A DNA stretch of 64,000 nt from Gordonia heveisoli (GTDB lineage: Bacteria > Actinomycetota > Actinomycetes > Mycobacteriales > Mycobacteriaceae): the NCBI RefSeq assembly GCF_030315745.1, contig NZ_JASXSH010000007.1, forward strand, positions 124,001-188,000, read 5' to 3'. Below the pieces are notes generated by a model, which had not been told where the DNA came from, ran no database searches, and worked only from the letters and a program-made list of their open reading frames with translations. Positions 8,824-19,980 of the stretch are shown here, piece after piece; within the stretch, counting starts at the first letter, position 1; each line of letters opens with the position of its first letter. A program made the translations under genes and the position numbers.

Positions 8824-9736
8824 GGGCGTCGGCCCGGTGATGGAAGCTGATGTGGGTGAAGGCGCCGATGTAGTCGCCGTCCATCTGCACGTCGATCGGT
8901 TCCTGTGCGCGGAACTCCACCGACGCCACATCGTCCTCGCGGAAGAGGTGTCTGGCCTTGGGGTCGGCCTGGGTGAGCAGTCGGGTCGCGAGCGGCAGAT
9001 TGCGGAGCACGCCGGTCGAGGTGGCGACGAAGACGCCGAGACGGGAGTCGAAGCCGGTCGTCGGGTTGGTGCGGATCTCCCGGCGCCCCAGATAGGTCCA
9101 CGGACTGGTGTTGGAGACGAATCCGAAGCGGGCGCCGACGACGACCGGATGGTCGGGAACCAGGACGTCGAAGGTGGCCGAGCTGCCGGCGTTCTTGAAG
9201 AAGCTGCTCACCGTGGTCCACAGATAGCGCGCCGGGGTCGCGGCCTTACCCGCATGCCGCTTGTCCTCCATCGCGTGCACGACGATCGCGTCCATCCCCA
9301 TACCCGCGTTGAACAGGAACCAGCGGTCGGCGGTGTAGCCGAGGCCGATGCGTCGCCGGACACCCCCGTCGATGAGGCCGATGATCTGCTGGGTGGCCTG
9401 CAGGGGGTCGGGGTCGATACCGAGGGTGCGGGCGAAGACGTTGGCGCTGCCGCCGGGGATGACCGCGAGCGCCGGGCGCCGACGGTGCGGGTCGCTGACC
9501 GCGGGGGTGTCGAGGAGTCCGTTGGTGGCCTCGTTCACCGAACCGTCGCCGCCGTGCACGATGACGACGTCGTAGTCCTCGTCGACGGCACGCCGCGCCA
9601 GTTCGCCGGCGTGGCCGCGGTGGGTGGTGTGTTCGACGTCGACCCGGAAGTGGGCACTGAGGGTGTGCACGAGTGCATCGCGGCCCGCCGGTGAGGTGGC
9701 GGTGGCGAATGGATTGACGATGAGCATGACGCGCAC
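8783..9736 (-). CDS. Diacylglycerol/sphingosine kinase-family lipid kinase
   Basis: A 317-residue DAGK_cat-family protein, soluble or peripheral, that phosphorylates diacylglycerol or a related lipid with ATP. The start region VRVMLIVNPFATA and the nucleotide-binding HGGDGSVNEATNGLL are diagnostic, as is the later VIPGGSANVFARTLGI and FNAGMGMDA. Start taken at the GTG at 9736; the ATG at 9727 is equally possible. It occupies the position of the M. tuberculosis Rv3218 gene next to whiB1 (recalled). The substrate is not known. Confidence 0.88.
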   Translation of the reverse strand: MRVMLIVNPFATATSPAGRDALVHTLSAHFRVDVEHTTHRGHAGELARRAVDEDYDVVIVHGGDGSVNEATNGLLDTPAVSDPHRRRPALAVIPGGSANVFARTLGIDPDPLQATQQIIGLIDGGVRRRIGLGYTADRWFLFNAGMGMDAIVVHAMEDKRHAGKAATPARYLWTTVSSFFKNAGSSATFDVLVPDHPVVVGARFGFVSNTSPWTYLGRREIRTNPTTGFDSRLGVFVATSTGVLRNLPLATRLLTQADPKARHLFREDDVASVEFRAQEPIDVQMDGDYIGAFTHISFHHRADALTVIAPPVAAPAD

Positions 9737-9850
9737 GACACCCGAGGATAATTGGCGCGTCCGATTCGCCGCACATCGCCCACCCCCCGCCGCCGTCGGC
9801 AGCGGTGGGTGGGCCGCACCGTCGTGGTCGGCACCCCATAGGCTGGGGCG

Positions 9851-10282
9851 GTGAGCAAGGAACCGATCGGCGAGGTCCACGACGAGATCCCGGCGCGTCC
9901 GCCGACCTCGATCCGGATCGCCGGTGCGGTTACCGCGGTCGAAGGACTGATAGCGGTCGTCGCCGCCCTGGTGCTGGTGGTGCGAGGTCTGGCCGGGCAT
10001 CGGGAGACCGCGATCAGTGGGTACGGCACGGCGGCGTGGTTCGGCATCATCGGTGGCGGTGTGCTGGTCGGGGGACTCGCGCTGATCGCCGGCCGCCGCT
10101 GGGGCCGCGCGATCGCGCTGGTAGCCCAGATCCTGTTGCTACCGGTGGCCTACTACCTGTTCACCAGTCATCAGCCGGTGTTCGGGGTGCCGCTCGGGTT
10201 GGCTGCGCTGACCGTGCTCGGGGTGCTGTTCAGTCCGTCCGCGATCAATTGGCTGGCCGGCGAGATCGACGCCGACGGTTGA
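9851..10282 (+). CDS. Small integral membrane protein
   Basis: A 143-residue protein with four predicted hydrophobic helices (about residues 22-45, 57-77, 83-103, 107-127) and a short charged cytoplasmic start. No enzymatic motif is visible. It corresponds to the mycobacterial membrane protein Rv3217c by position (recalled). The GTG start is supported by TAGGCT at 9839-9844, exactly six nt before it, so the mRNA is probably leaderless. The last codons and stop form the first copy of a 23-bp tandem repeat. Confidence 0.8.
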   Translation: MSKEPIGEVHDEIPARPPTSIRIAGAVTAVEGLIAVVAALVLVVRGLAGHRETAISGYGTAAWFGIIGGGVLVGGLALIAGRRWGRAIALVAQILLLPVAYYLFTSHQPVFGVPLGLAALTVLGVLFSPSAINWLAGEIDADG

Positions 10283-10361
10283 GTCGCAATGTTGCCGACG
10301 GCTGAGTCGCAATGTTGCCGACGGCTGAGTCGCAATGTGCCGACGGCTGAGTCGCGGTGTT
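10271..10361. repeat. Four-copy 22-23 bp tandem repeat before the ParA gene
   Basis: Copies start at 10271, 10294, 10317 and 10339; the unit is GCCGACGGCTGAGTCGCAAT followed by GTT. The first copy contains the end and TGA stop of the upstream gene, and the last is degenerate (CGGTG in place of CAATG). The array ends about 50 bp before the parA-like start, just ahead of its promoter. Confidence 0.92.
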
Positions 10362-10411
10362 GCCCGACGCACACCGCGTACGCGCGGTGGGGTGGCCGTA
10401 CAGTAGTGCCC

Positions 10412-11203
10412 ATGACGCGCACCCTCGCGATTGCCAATCAGAAGGGTGGGGTCGCCAAGACCACCACCGTGGAGTCCCTCGGGGCCGCGCTCGCGGATCT
10501 CGATGTGTCGGTTCTCGTCGTCGACCTGGATCCGCAGGGCTGCCTGACCTTTTCGCTGGGGCATGATCCCGATCAGCTGGAGACCTCGGTGCACGACGTG
10601 CTGCTCGGCGACGAGGAGATCGCCGACGTCCTCCTCGACACCGAGGACAACGTCACCCTCCTTCCTGCCACCATCGACCTCGCCGGGGCGGAGGCTCTGC
10701 TGCTGATGCGGCCCGGGCGTGAGTATGCACTCAAGCGTGCGCTGGCCGAGGTGGCACAGGATTACGACGTCATCCTCCTCGACTGCCCGCCGTCGCTGGG
10801 GGTGCTCACGCTCAACGGGCTGACCGCCGCGGATGAGGTGGTCGTGCCGCTGCAGTGCGAGACGTTGGCTCATCGCGGAGTCGGACAACTGTTGCGGACG
10901 GTTCGTGAGGTGCAGCAGATCACCAACCCGAATCTGACGATGCTGGGGGCGGTCGCAACGATCTTCGACGCACGCACCACCCATAGCCGCGACGTGTTGT
11001 CCGATGTGGCCGACCGCTACGACCTGCCGGTGCTGTCACCGCCGATCCCGCGGACCGTCCGGTTCGCGGAGGCCTCGGCATCGGGTACGTCGGTGATGCG
11101 GGGACGTAAGAACAAGGGTGCGTCGGCCTATCGGGAACTCGCCGAGAATCTGTGGAAGCACTGGGAGGCGGGCGAGCCGGTCCGGACTTTCGAGGACGTG
11201 TGA
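10412..11203 (+). CDS. ParA/Soj-family ATPase
   Basis: A 263-residue deviant Walker-type ATPase. The P-loop is KGGVAKTTTVESL with the signature lysine, followed by the switch VVDLDPQG and the LDCPPSLGVLTLNG block. These proteins position chromosomes, plasmids or protein clusters by ATP-dependent DNA binding. There is no ParB gene beside it, so it is an orphan ParA rather than the chromosomal parAB pair; the mycobacterial counterpart is Rv3213c (recalled). The ATG at 10412 follows TACAGT (10399-10404) by seven nt, fitting a leaderless mRNA. Confidence 0.93.
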   Translation: MTRTLAIANQKGGVAKTTTVESLGAALADLDVSVLVVDLDPQGCLTFSLGHDPDQLETSVHDVLLGDEEIADVLLDTEDNVTLLPATIDLAGAEALLLMRPGREYALKRALAEVAQDYDVILLDCPPSLGVLTLNGLTAADEVVVPLQCETLAHRGVGQLLRTVREVQQITNPNLTMLGAVATIFDARTTHSRDVLSDVADRYDLPVLSPPIPRTVRFAEASASGTSVMRGRKNKGASAYRELAENLWKHWEAGEPVRTFEDV

Positions 11204-11214
11204 TCGCAATCTGA

Positions 11215-12477
11215 TCAGGCGGGAACGAAGGTCTCCACGTCGCCGCCGCGGGTTTCGACGACCATGTCGCCGATGACGCGCAGGCTGATCGGTCCCGACA
11301 CCGGGCCGCTGCGGGTGAGGGGGATGGTGCGCAGTTCGCGTCCGGTCATCGGGTCGCGGACGCTGATTCCACTCGGGCTCGGCAGGAGGAGCTGCCCGGC
11401 CATGATCGCGCCGGGACCGAGAGCTCCGGGTACCTGATAGCGGGCGACCCCGGTATCGGCATCGAGCACCACCGTTGACACGCCCGTCCAATAGCTGACG
11501 ACTGTTTCGCTACGCAGCGGAAAGCTAGACGGTGGCGGTGTCGGCAGCCCGTCGACGGTCGTTCCGTTGGCGGTCAACGGCGCACCGTCGGTGTTGAAGC
11601 GACGGATCGTCGGCGCCGAGCGGGTGACGGTGTTGACCCCGCCGTCGTAGACGGTGATCGCTTCGCTGCTCATGCCGATGATGACCGGTGCGGCTCCGAC
11701 GGCGCCGTTGGTGATGATCGACGAACCGTACTGGGTGACGTGTTCCTCGGCGTCGAGGACTGCGCCGAGCACCGTCAGCCGGAAGCCTGGTTCGTTGCCG
11801 CAGCGTTCGACGACCGCCACCCGGTCGCCGGAGACCGCCGAGGAGAACAGCGTGCAGTCGGCCCGGCCCGGCTGGGTGTCGGGGTTCACGGGTGCGTCGA
11901 CGCGGCCGTATTCGATGCCACGCACGAGGTTGGATCCCCAGGTTTCCAGCCGGGTCGGCCCCTGGGCGACGATGTAGCCGGAGTCGGTGATCAGCCGCAG
12001 CGTCGGGTCGGCGTCGCTGGACCGGGCGGCCGTCCGGCGGCCGGTCTTGGCGTCGAGGGCGGTCACCTCGGAGCATCCCCGTGAATTGCGGTACACGGCG
12101 AGTACCGAGTCGACGCTCCCCGGCCATGCGGTGGCGGTGGCACACAGCGCGAGGTCGCGCCGGTAGCTCCAGATCTCTCGCCCGGTTCGCGGGTCGCGGC
12201 CGATGACGGTGCCGCCGTCGCCGGTCACCACCACGGCGTCACCGACGGCCGGCACGGTGGTGGCGGGTGAGTGGGCGTGCCAGGCGGCCCGGAACGCGGC
12301 CGGGATCGTGCGCACCGGGTCCACCGACGGTGGTGTGTGCGCCGCCTGGGCGCTGTCGGTATGGCGGACCGGGCTGACATACCAGGCCAGGACGCCGACT
12401 GCGACGACGAGCACCACGATGATCGCGGTGATCGTCAGATCGAGCCGGGTGCGGCGTTCCGGGGCGACTCGTGGCAC
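11215..12477 (-). CDS. Membrane-anchored beta-propeller (PQQ-like repeat) protein
   Basis: A 420-residue protein with one N-terminal membrane helix (about residues 13-33, LTITAIIVVLVVAVGVLAW) and an extracytoplasmic part with repeats such as DPRTGREIWSY, DAKTGRR and DADTGVARYQV, typical of PQQ-like propeller blades. Conserved cysteines (four to five) may form disulfides outside the cell. It matches the position of Rv3212 (recalled). It probably scaffolds an envelope process; no catalytic site is seen. It lies 54 nt downstream of the helicase gene on the same strand and may be cotranscribed. Confidence 0.82.
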   Translation of the reverse strand: MPRVAPERRTRLDLTITAIIVVLVVAVGVLAWYVSPVRHTDSAQAAHTPPSVDPVRTIPAAFRAAWHAHSPATTVPAVGDAVVVTGDGGTVIGRDPRTGREIWSYRRDLALCATATAWPGSVDSVLAVYRNSRGCSEVTALDAKTGRRTAARSSDADPTLRLITDSGYIVAQGPTRLETWGSNLVRGIEYGRVDAPVNPDTQPGRADCTLFSSAVSGDRVAVVERCGNEPGFRLTVLGAVLDAEEHVTQYGSSIITNGAVGAAPVIIGMSSEAITVYDGGVNTVTRSAPTIRRFNTDGAPLTANGTTVDGLPTPPPSSFPLRSETVVSYWTGVSTVVLDADTGVARYQVPGALGPGAIMAGQLLLPSPSGISVRDPMTGRELRTIPLTRSGPVSGPISLRVIGDMVVETRGGDVETFVPA

Positions 12478-12531
12478 GGGAGCGGCGAACCTGTCGTCAG
12501 GGGGTCGGGTTGGCGGTTGGTGTCGCCGAGC

Positions 12532-14145
12532 CTATTCGGCGGTGGCGGCCGCGGTGTCGGCGGCCTGATTGTCGGTGGTCTGCCCGTCACCGCTGCGTTT
12601 GGCGCCGGAACGACGACGGCGGCGGCGACGCGGCTTGCCCGCACCGTTCTCCGCGGCTTGGTCGCTGTCGGTAGCGGCACCGGCGTCGGCGGTGGTGGTC
12701 GCTGCCGGGGCGTCCGCGGCGGGTGCGGTGCCCGCATCCGACTTGCCGGCACGCGTGCGGCGGCGGGTGCGGGTGCGGGTGCTGTTGCGTTCGCGCGGCT
12801 TGCGCTCTTCGCGCGTCCCGTCACGTTCGGGCCGTGGGGCGACGATGCGGCCGGTCGCCGACTCCGGGATGGACAGTTGCTCACGCAGGTGCTCGGAAGT
12901 CGAGTAGGTCTCTTCCGGTGCCGGGATGCCAAGTCCCAGGGCGGAATTGATCAGTTCCCAGCGGTGCAGCTCGTCCCAGTCGACCAGGGTGATGGCGATG
13001 CCGGTGCGGCCGGCGCGACCGGTACGGCCGATCCGGTGCACATAGGTCTTGTCGTCTTCGGGGCACTGGTAGTTGATGACGTGGGTGACGTCGTCGATGT
13101 CGATGCCGCGGGCGGCGACGTCGGTGGCGACCAGCACGTCGATGGTGCCCTCGCGGAACTTGTTGAGCGCCTTCTCACGAGCGACCTGACCGAGGTCGCC
13201 GTGCACGGCACCCACGGAGAAGCCGCGCTCGGCGAGATCGTCGGCGACCTTCTGTGCGGTCCGCTTGGTGCGGGTGAAGATCATCGTCGCGCCGCGACCG
13301 TCGGCCTGCAGGACGCGTGCGACCAGTTCGGCCTTGTCCAGTGCGTGAGCGCGGAAGATGTACTGGGTGGTGCGCTCATGGACCGCGGAGTCGTTGGCGT
13401 GCTCGGCGCGGATGTGCGTCGGCCGGTTCAGGAAGGTGCGGGCCAGCGTGACGATCGGCCCCGGCATGGTGGCCGAGAACAGCATGGTCTGCCGCGGGGT
13501 GGGCAGTGCGCCCATGATGCGCTCGATGTCGGGCAGGAAGCCGAGGTCGAGCATTTCGTCTGCCTCGTCGAGAACCAGCACCCCGACTTTGCCGAGCACC
13601 AGGTGTCCCTGGTTGGCCAGGTCGAGTAGTCGACCCGGGGTGCCGACGACGACGTCGACGCCCGACTGCAGTTCGGCGATCTGTGACTCGTAGGGCCGCC
13701 CGCCGTAGATCGCGGTGATCTTCAGATCTCGCGGGGTGCCGTCGGCCAGCGTGATGCCGACGCCCTTGGCGGCAACCTCGAGGTCGCCGTGTACCTGCAG
13801 GCACAGTTCGCGGGTCGGGACGATGATCAGGGCTCGCGGAGTGTTGTCGAGTGCCCGCAGCCCGGTGGCCTCGGCGTTGGCGAGGCGGTGCAGCAGGGGC
13901 ACGCCGAAGCCGTAGGTCTTGCCCATACCGGTGCGAGCCTGACCGATCAGGTCGTCGCCGCTGAGCGCCAGCGGGAGTGTGAGTTCCTGGATGGCGAAGG
14001 TGTGCGTCTTACCGTCCTCGGCGAGGGCGGCGACGATACGGTCGTCGACACCCAGTTCGGCGAAGGTCGGGGAGGTGTGGGACTCGTCGACGATGGTGGT
14101 CTGCACGTCGTCGGTGCTGGTTGTCTGCACGGTCGAATCAGTCAT
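12532..14145 (-). CDS. rhlE: DEAD-box RNA helicase (RhlE-like)
   Basis: A 537-residue ATP-dependent RNA helicase. Motifs in order: Q-motif region FAIQELTLPLAL, P-loop ARTGMGKT, PTREL, TPGR, DEADEML, SAT, and the C-terminal HRIGRTGRAGR. The last 130 residues are a disordered basic and alanine-rich tail (EERKPRERNSTRTRTRR..., RRRRRRSGAKR) that probably binds RNA. Likely roles are ribosome assembly or mRNA turnover. The ATG at 14145 was kept since the acidic-polar lead-in (MTDSTVQTT) precedes the FAEL Q-motif as in homologues. Confidence 0.95.
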   Translation of the reverse strand: MTDSTVQTTSTDDVQTTIVDESHTSPTFAELGVDDRIVAALAEDGKTHTFAIQELTLPLALSGDDLIGQARTGMGKTYGFGVPLLHRLANAEATGLRALDNTPRALIIVPTRELCLQVHGDLEVAAKGVGITLADGTPRDLKITAIYGGRPYESQIAELQSGVDVVVGTPGRLLDLANQGHLVLGKVGVLVLDEADEMLDLGFLPDIERIMGALPTPRQTMLFSATMPGPIVTLARTFLNRPTHIRAEHANDSAVHERTTQYIFRAHALDKAELVARVLQADGRGATMIFTRTKRTAQKVADDLAERGFSVGAVHGDLGQVAREKALNKFREGTIDVLVATDVAARGIDIDDVTHVINYQCPEDDKTYVHRIGRTGRAGRTGIAITLVDWDELHRWELINSALGLGIPAPEETYSTSEHLREQLSIPESATGRIVAPRPERDGTREERKPRERNSTRTRTRRRTRAGKSDAGTAPAADAPAATTTADAGAATDSDQAAENGAGKPRRRRRRRSGAKRSGDGQTTDNQAADTAAATAE

Positions 14146-14471
14146 GTGCGGTTATGTGCCTTTCTGGCCTGTCGTCTCATGCACGCACTGTCTCCGGCAC
14201 GGACGAGATGGCTCGAAAGTGCGCGCGCTATGTCGCGGTCGCCGGGATCGGTGACGTCCGCGCGCGAGCGGGAAATCGCTCGCGGGGCGTCGCCTCGCAC
14301 GTCGGCGCGCTCCCGCCGGAAGGGCGGAGCGGCGGGCGGTGGCCCGGTCTACCGGTGTCGAGTGTACTTGGTGGTCGCTGTTTGCCCTGCATCGCGGCCG
14401 TTGCGGTGGTGTCGGCGGCGAGGTTTCGAGGTCACTTGGTGAAGGCTGCGCGCGGTGCCTACGATCAGTGC
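14146..14471. other. Divergent intergenic region upstream of rhlE
   Basis: About 325 bp between the divergent helicase and ferritin-like genes. It contains a perfect 8-bp hairpin CGCGAGCG (14263-14270) / CGCTCGCG (14277-14284) and, at the right end, the TACGAT box (14460-14465) of the ferritin-like gene. A long helicase leader is likely; no small gene stands out. Confidence 0.5.
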
Positions 14472-15161
14472 ATGACGAGCCCGACGCCATCGTCCGAGAC
14501 CCCCCAACCTTTCACCGTCGACCCGGATGACCCGGCGATCGTCAAACTCTTCGCCGTGCTGCTGGCAGGCGAATTCACCGCGTTCTACCGCCTGATGGAC
14601 GAGTCGGCGATGGCGCCCGACGTGCCGAGTCAGGTCGCGATCGCGCGGATGGCGGGCTCGGAGATCGCGCATTTCGAGAAACTTGCCGAGCGGGTGTCGG
14701 CAGCGGGAATGGATCCGGCGGAGGCGGTCACCCGGTATCGCTCGGTCTTCGACCAGTACCACGACGTCACGACCCCCAAGACCTGGCTGGAGGCGCTGGT
14801 CAAGGCGTATGTGGGGGATGGGCTGGCCGCCGACTTCTACTCCGAGTTGGCCGGTGTGCTTCCCGCCGACGCGCAGGCGCTGGTGGCGGAGGTGATGGCG
14901 GCGACCGACAGTTCGCATTTCGCTCGCGATCAGGTCCGGGCCGCGTTGGCCGTGCGGCCGGAATTGGCCTCACCGCTGACGCTGTGGGGTCGTCGCCTGC
15001 TCGGTGAGGCGATCACCCACGCGCAGTGGGTTCTCGCCGCCGAGGAAGAGGTCACCGATCTGCTGTTCCGGGGTGCGACGTCGTTGCAGGGGGTCGCCAC
15101 CTTCTTCGACGCAGTCGCCGACCGGCACGCCCAACGGATGTCTGATCTGGGTCTGGGCTGA
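14472..15161 (+). CDS. Ferritin-like fold protein
   Basis: A 229-residue helical protein with ferritin/MiaE-like character: ALLAGEFTAFYRLMDESAMAPD, ARMAGSEIAHFEKL, and later DSSHFARDQV and EAITHAQWVLAAEEE carry E, ExxH and H positions suited to a di-iron site. It corresponds to the mycobacterial Rv3210c type (recalled). Function is unknown; the TRM (MiaE-like) hydroxylases are the nearest described fold. The ATG at 14472 is preceded by TACGAT six nt upstream, so the mRNA is probably leaderless; the longer frame upstream is not used. Confidence 0.8.
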   Translation: MTSPTPSSETPQPFTVDPDDPAIVKLFAVLLAGEFTAFYRLMDESAMAPDVPSQVAIARMAGSEIAHFEKLAERVSAAGMDPAEAVTRYRSVFDQYHDVTTPKTWLEALVKAYVGDGLAADFYSELAGVLPADAQALVAEVMAATDSSHFARDQVRAALAVRPELASPLTLWGRRLLGEAITHAQWVLAAEEEVTDLLFRGATSLQGVATFFDAVADRHAQRMSDLGLG

Positions 15162-15362
15162 GAACGACCACTGCTCCCTGAGGCGCCGGCGCGATGGTGA
15201 GGCCGCAAAGGGTGATCGCCGACGGCGGGGAGTGCACCTATGACACCTGTTTTCGCTGTCAGCGGAGCGGGTGTCGGGGGTCGCGAGGGCTGCACTAGCC
15301 TTGGTGACAGGGTCGATTCCGAAGATCGATCGGTACCGGAGATCGAATGAGAAGGGTGGCCA

Positions 15363-15593
15363 ATGTCCGTTGAAGTGAAGATCGGCATCACCGACAGCCC
15401 GCGTGAGCTGACCATTACGTCGGACCTCACCAGTGAGAAGGCCTATGCGGCGGTCGAGGCGGCCCTCGGTGGAAGCCAGCAGCTGCTGTCCCTCGTCGAC
15501 GAGAAGGGTGCGCGCTACATCGTGCCGGTGACGAAGATCGCCTATGTCGAGGTCGGTGCGTCCGAGAACCGCAAGGTCGGTTTCGGTTCCTGA
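15363..15593 (+). CDS. DUF3107 protein (TB9.4-like)
   Basis: A 76-residue conserved actinobacterial protein of unknown function, matching the mycobacterial antigen TB9.4 (Rv3208A, recalled). Typical blocks are VEVKIGITDSPRELTI and RYIVPVTKIAYVEVG. A GAAGGGTGG ribosome site precedes the ATG. It is followed by a strong bidirectional terminator and faces the TetR gene. Confidence 0.9.
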   Translation: MSVEVKIGITDSPRELTITSDLTSEKAYAAVEAALGGSQQLLSLVDEKGARYIVPVTKIAYVEVGASENRKVGFGS

Positions 15594-15605
15594 CCGGCAC
15601 CCAGA

Positions 15606-15633
15606 GTAGAAACGCGAGCGTAGAAACGCGAGA
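15606..15633. repeat. Two tandem 14-bp repeats
   Basis: GTAGAAACGCGAGC at 15606-15619 is repeated with one change at 15620-15633, between the DUF3107 stop and its terminator. No function is apparent. Confidence 0.85.
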
Positions 15634-15637
15634 GCAG

Positions 15638-15681
15638 AACTGCGGCGACCCCACCGGAAAGGTGGGGTCGCCGCAGTTTTG
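15638..15681. terminator. Bidirectional terminator, perfect 18-bp stem
   Basis: AACTGCGGCGACCCCACC (15638-15655) pairs perfectly with GGTGGGGTCGCCGCAGTT (15661-15678) around a five-base loop, with TT following. It separates convergent DUF3107 and TetR genes. Confidence 0.93.
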
Positions 15682-15702
15682 TCGTGATATCTGGGTGGGG
15701 GG

Positions 15703-17469
<1,767 letters not shown>

Positions 17470-17500
17470 GTTCCGGGACACCGACGTCGGGTCGGGCCCG

Positions 17501-17527
17501 GGGAATGGCAGCCGCCGCGTCGTCGTT
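17501..17527 (+). promoter_or_regulatory. SigH-type promoter upstream of moeZ
   Basis: GGGAATG at 17501-17507, 16 nt, CGTT at 17524-17527: six of seven -35 bases of GGGAAYA and a full cGTT -10. It would start a message about 55 nt before the moeZ GTG. I recall that moeB/moeZ-type genes belong to the SigR/SigH regulon in other actinobacteria. Confidence 0.6.
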
Positions 17528-17586
17528 GCAGCCAGAAGCCGCGGGTCATCGCGGACAGACCATCATGGATGAAGACGGAGGCGGTC

Positions 17587-18786
<1,200 letters not shown>

Positions 18787-18903
18787 GGCGACCGGACGCC
18801 GGGATTATCCGGTGGCGTGTGTCACAGTCGCGGTAGTGTCGGTGCTTCCGCGACGTGCGTCGCTGCCGGGTTCGTGGTGTTCGGCTCGGTAATCTCTGCA
18901 GTT

Positions 18904-19761
18904 GTGAACGCTTCCCTGCAGCCGCCCGAGCATGTGCTCAACACATTCGGGCTGACCTCCCACCCGCCGATCCCGATGGGGGATTCGTGGCTCGGGGGCT
19001 GGCGGGTGGGTGAGGTCGTGCTCTCCTTGGTGCCCGATCATGCGCGGGCCGCGTGGTCGGCCTCGGTGCGTGAGTCGCTCTACGTCGAGGGTCTACGCAT
19101 CGCACGGCCATTCCGTGCGACCGATGGCCGGTACGTGGTGTCGGGTTGGCGTGCGGACACCTACATCGCGGGTTCACCGGAACCACGACATGACGAAGTG
19201 GTCGCCGTCGCCGACCGCCTGCACGAGGCGACCGCCGGTCTCGACCGGCCGCGTTTTCTGCTGCAACCGCCTGCCCCGCCGCATACCGACGTCGACGTCT
19301 TCACGGCCGCCGATCGTGCCGCGTGGGAGGACGTGCCGCTGCGGTCGGCGCGCGGTGCGGGGATGGCCGAGCCGTCGTCGGAGGACGGCATGCGCAGCGT
19401 CGAGATCATCAAAACCCTTGGCACCCTGCGTAAACCGGTCGACTTGCCGTCCCAGGTGGTGCACGGTGATCTCTTCGGTACGGTACTTTTCGCCGGTGCT
19501 GCGGCACCCGGCATCACCGACATCGTGCCGTACTGGCGGCCGGCGTCCTGGGCGGCCGCGGTGGCCGTCGTCGACTCGCTCGCGTGGGGCGGCGCCGACG
19601 AGGGGCTGGTGCACCGATGGGCTGATCAGCCGGAGTGGCCGCAGATGATGCTGCGGGCCACGATGTTTCGATTGGCTGTGCACGCCCTGCACCCGAGGTC
19701 CACCGCGGGCGCACTCCCTGGGCTGGAACGAGTCGTCGAAATCGTGCGCCTGCTCGTATAA
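18904..19761 (+). CDS. TIGR02569-family conserved protein
   Basis: A 285-residue actinobacterial protein of unknown function, equivalent to Rv3205c by position and by blocks such as GRYVVSGWRADTYIAG, EPRHDEVVAVADRLHEA and VVHGDLFGTVLFAG. The latter HGD plus the following PYWRPASWAAAVAVVDS recall the aminoglycoside-phosphotransferase-like fold, though key catalytic residues are not clear. The GTG at 18904 follows a TAATCT box by eight nt; the open frame from 18817 is probably leader. It ends about 220 bp before narK. Confidence 0.8.
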   Translation: MNASLQPPEHVLNTFGLTSHPPIPMGDSWLGGWRVGEVVLSLVPDHARAAWSASVRESLYVEGLRIARPFRATDGRYVVSGWRADTYIAGSPEPRHDEVVAVADRLHEATAGLDRPRFLLQPPAPPHTDVDVFTAADRAAWEDVPLRSARGAGMAEPSSEDGMRSVEIIKTLGTLRKPVDLPSQVVHGDLFGTVLFAGAAAPGITDIVPYWRPASWAAAVAVVDSLAWGGADEGLVHRWADQPEWPQMMLRATMFRLAVHALHPRSTAGALPGLERVVEIVRLLV

Positions 19762-19833
19762 CCGCAGGTCGGGGTCGTGTGATGCCGATCCCACAACCTC
19801 TCACACATCGCCTGTGTCGATGTGAGCACAACG

Positions 19834-19847
19834 TGACCACGCGGTCA
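19834..19847. promoter_or_regulatory. Palindrome upstream of narK
   Basis: TGACC-ACGC-GGTCA is a perfect 5-bp inverted repeat with a 4-bp centre, 134 bp before the narK start and upstream of a TAACTT-like -10. It is a candidate operator for the nitrate operon (NnaR or GlnR), but does not match a consensus I can state with certainty. Confidence 0.4.
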
Positions 19848-19980
19848 TCGGAGTGCAAACCCGTGCAACACGCGGTCCTTAACTTTGGTTCCAATCGCAC
19901 GACAATGCTGTCGTCGGTGTCCTCTACAGCTCCATCGTCCGCCCGGCGGGCGACAACCACAGCATGGGACCGGAACACAT

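Noticed and set aside
10271-10361. CRISPR array
   Set aside because: The units are directly adjacent with no unique spacers, and no cas gene is present.
12271-13629. 452-codon open frame on the plus strand
   Set aside because: It is antisense to the DEAD-box helicase and beta-propeller genes; the low-complexity Gly/Val/Arg translation is typical of GC-rich shadow frames.
19762-19980. GlnR box before narK
   Set aside because: Segments such as CTTAACTTTGGTTCC are only loosely similar to the GlnR consensus I know; not enough to call.
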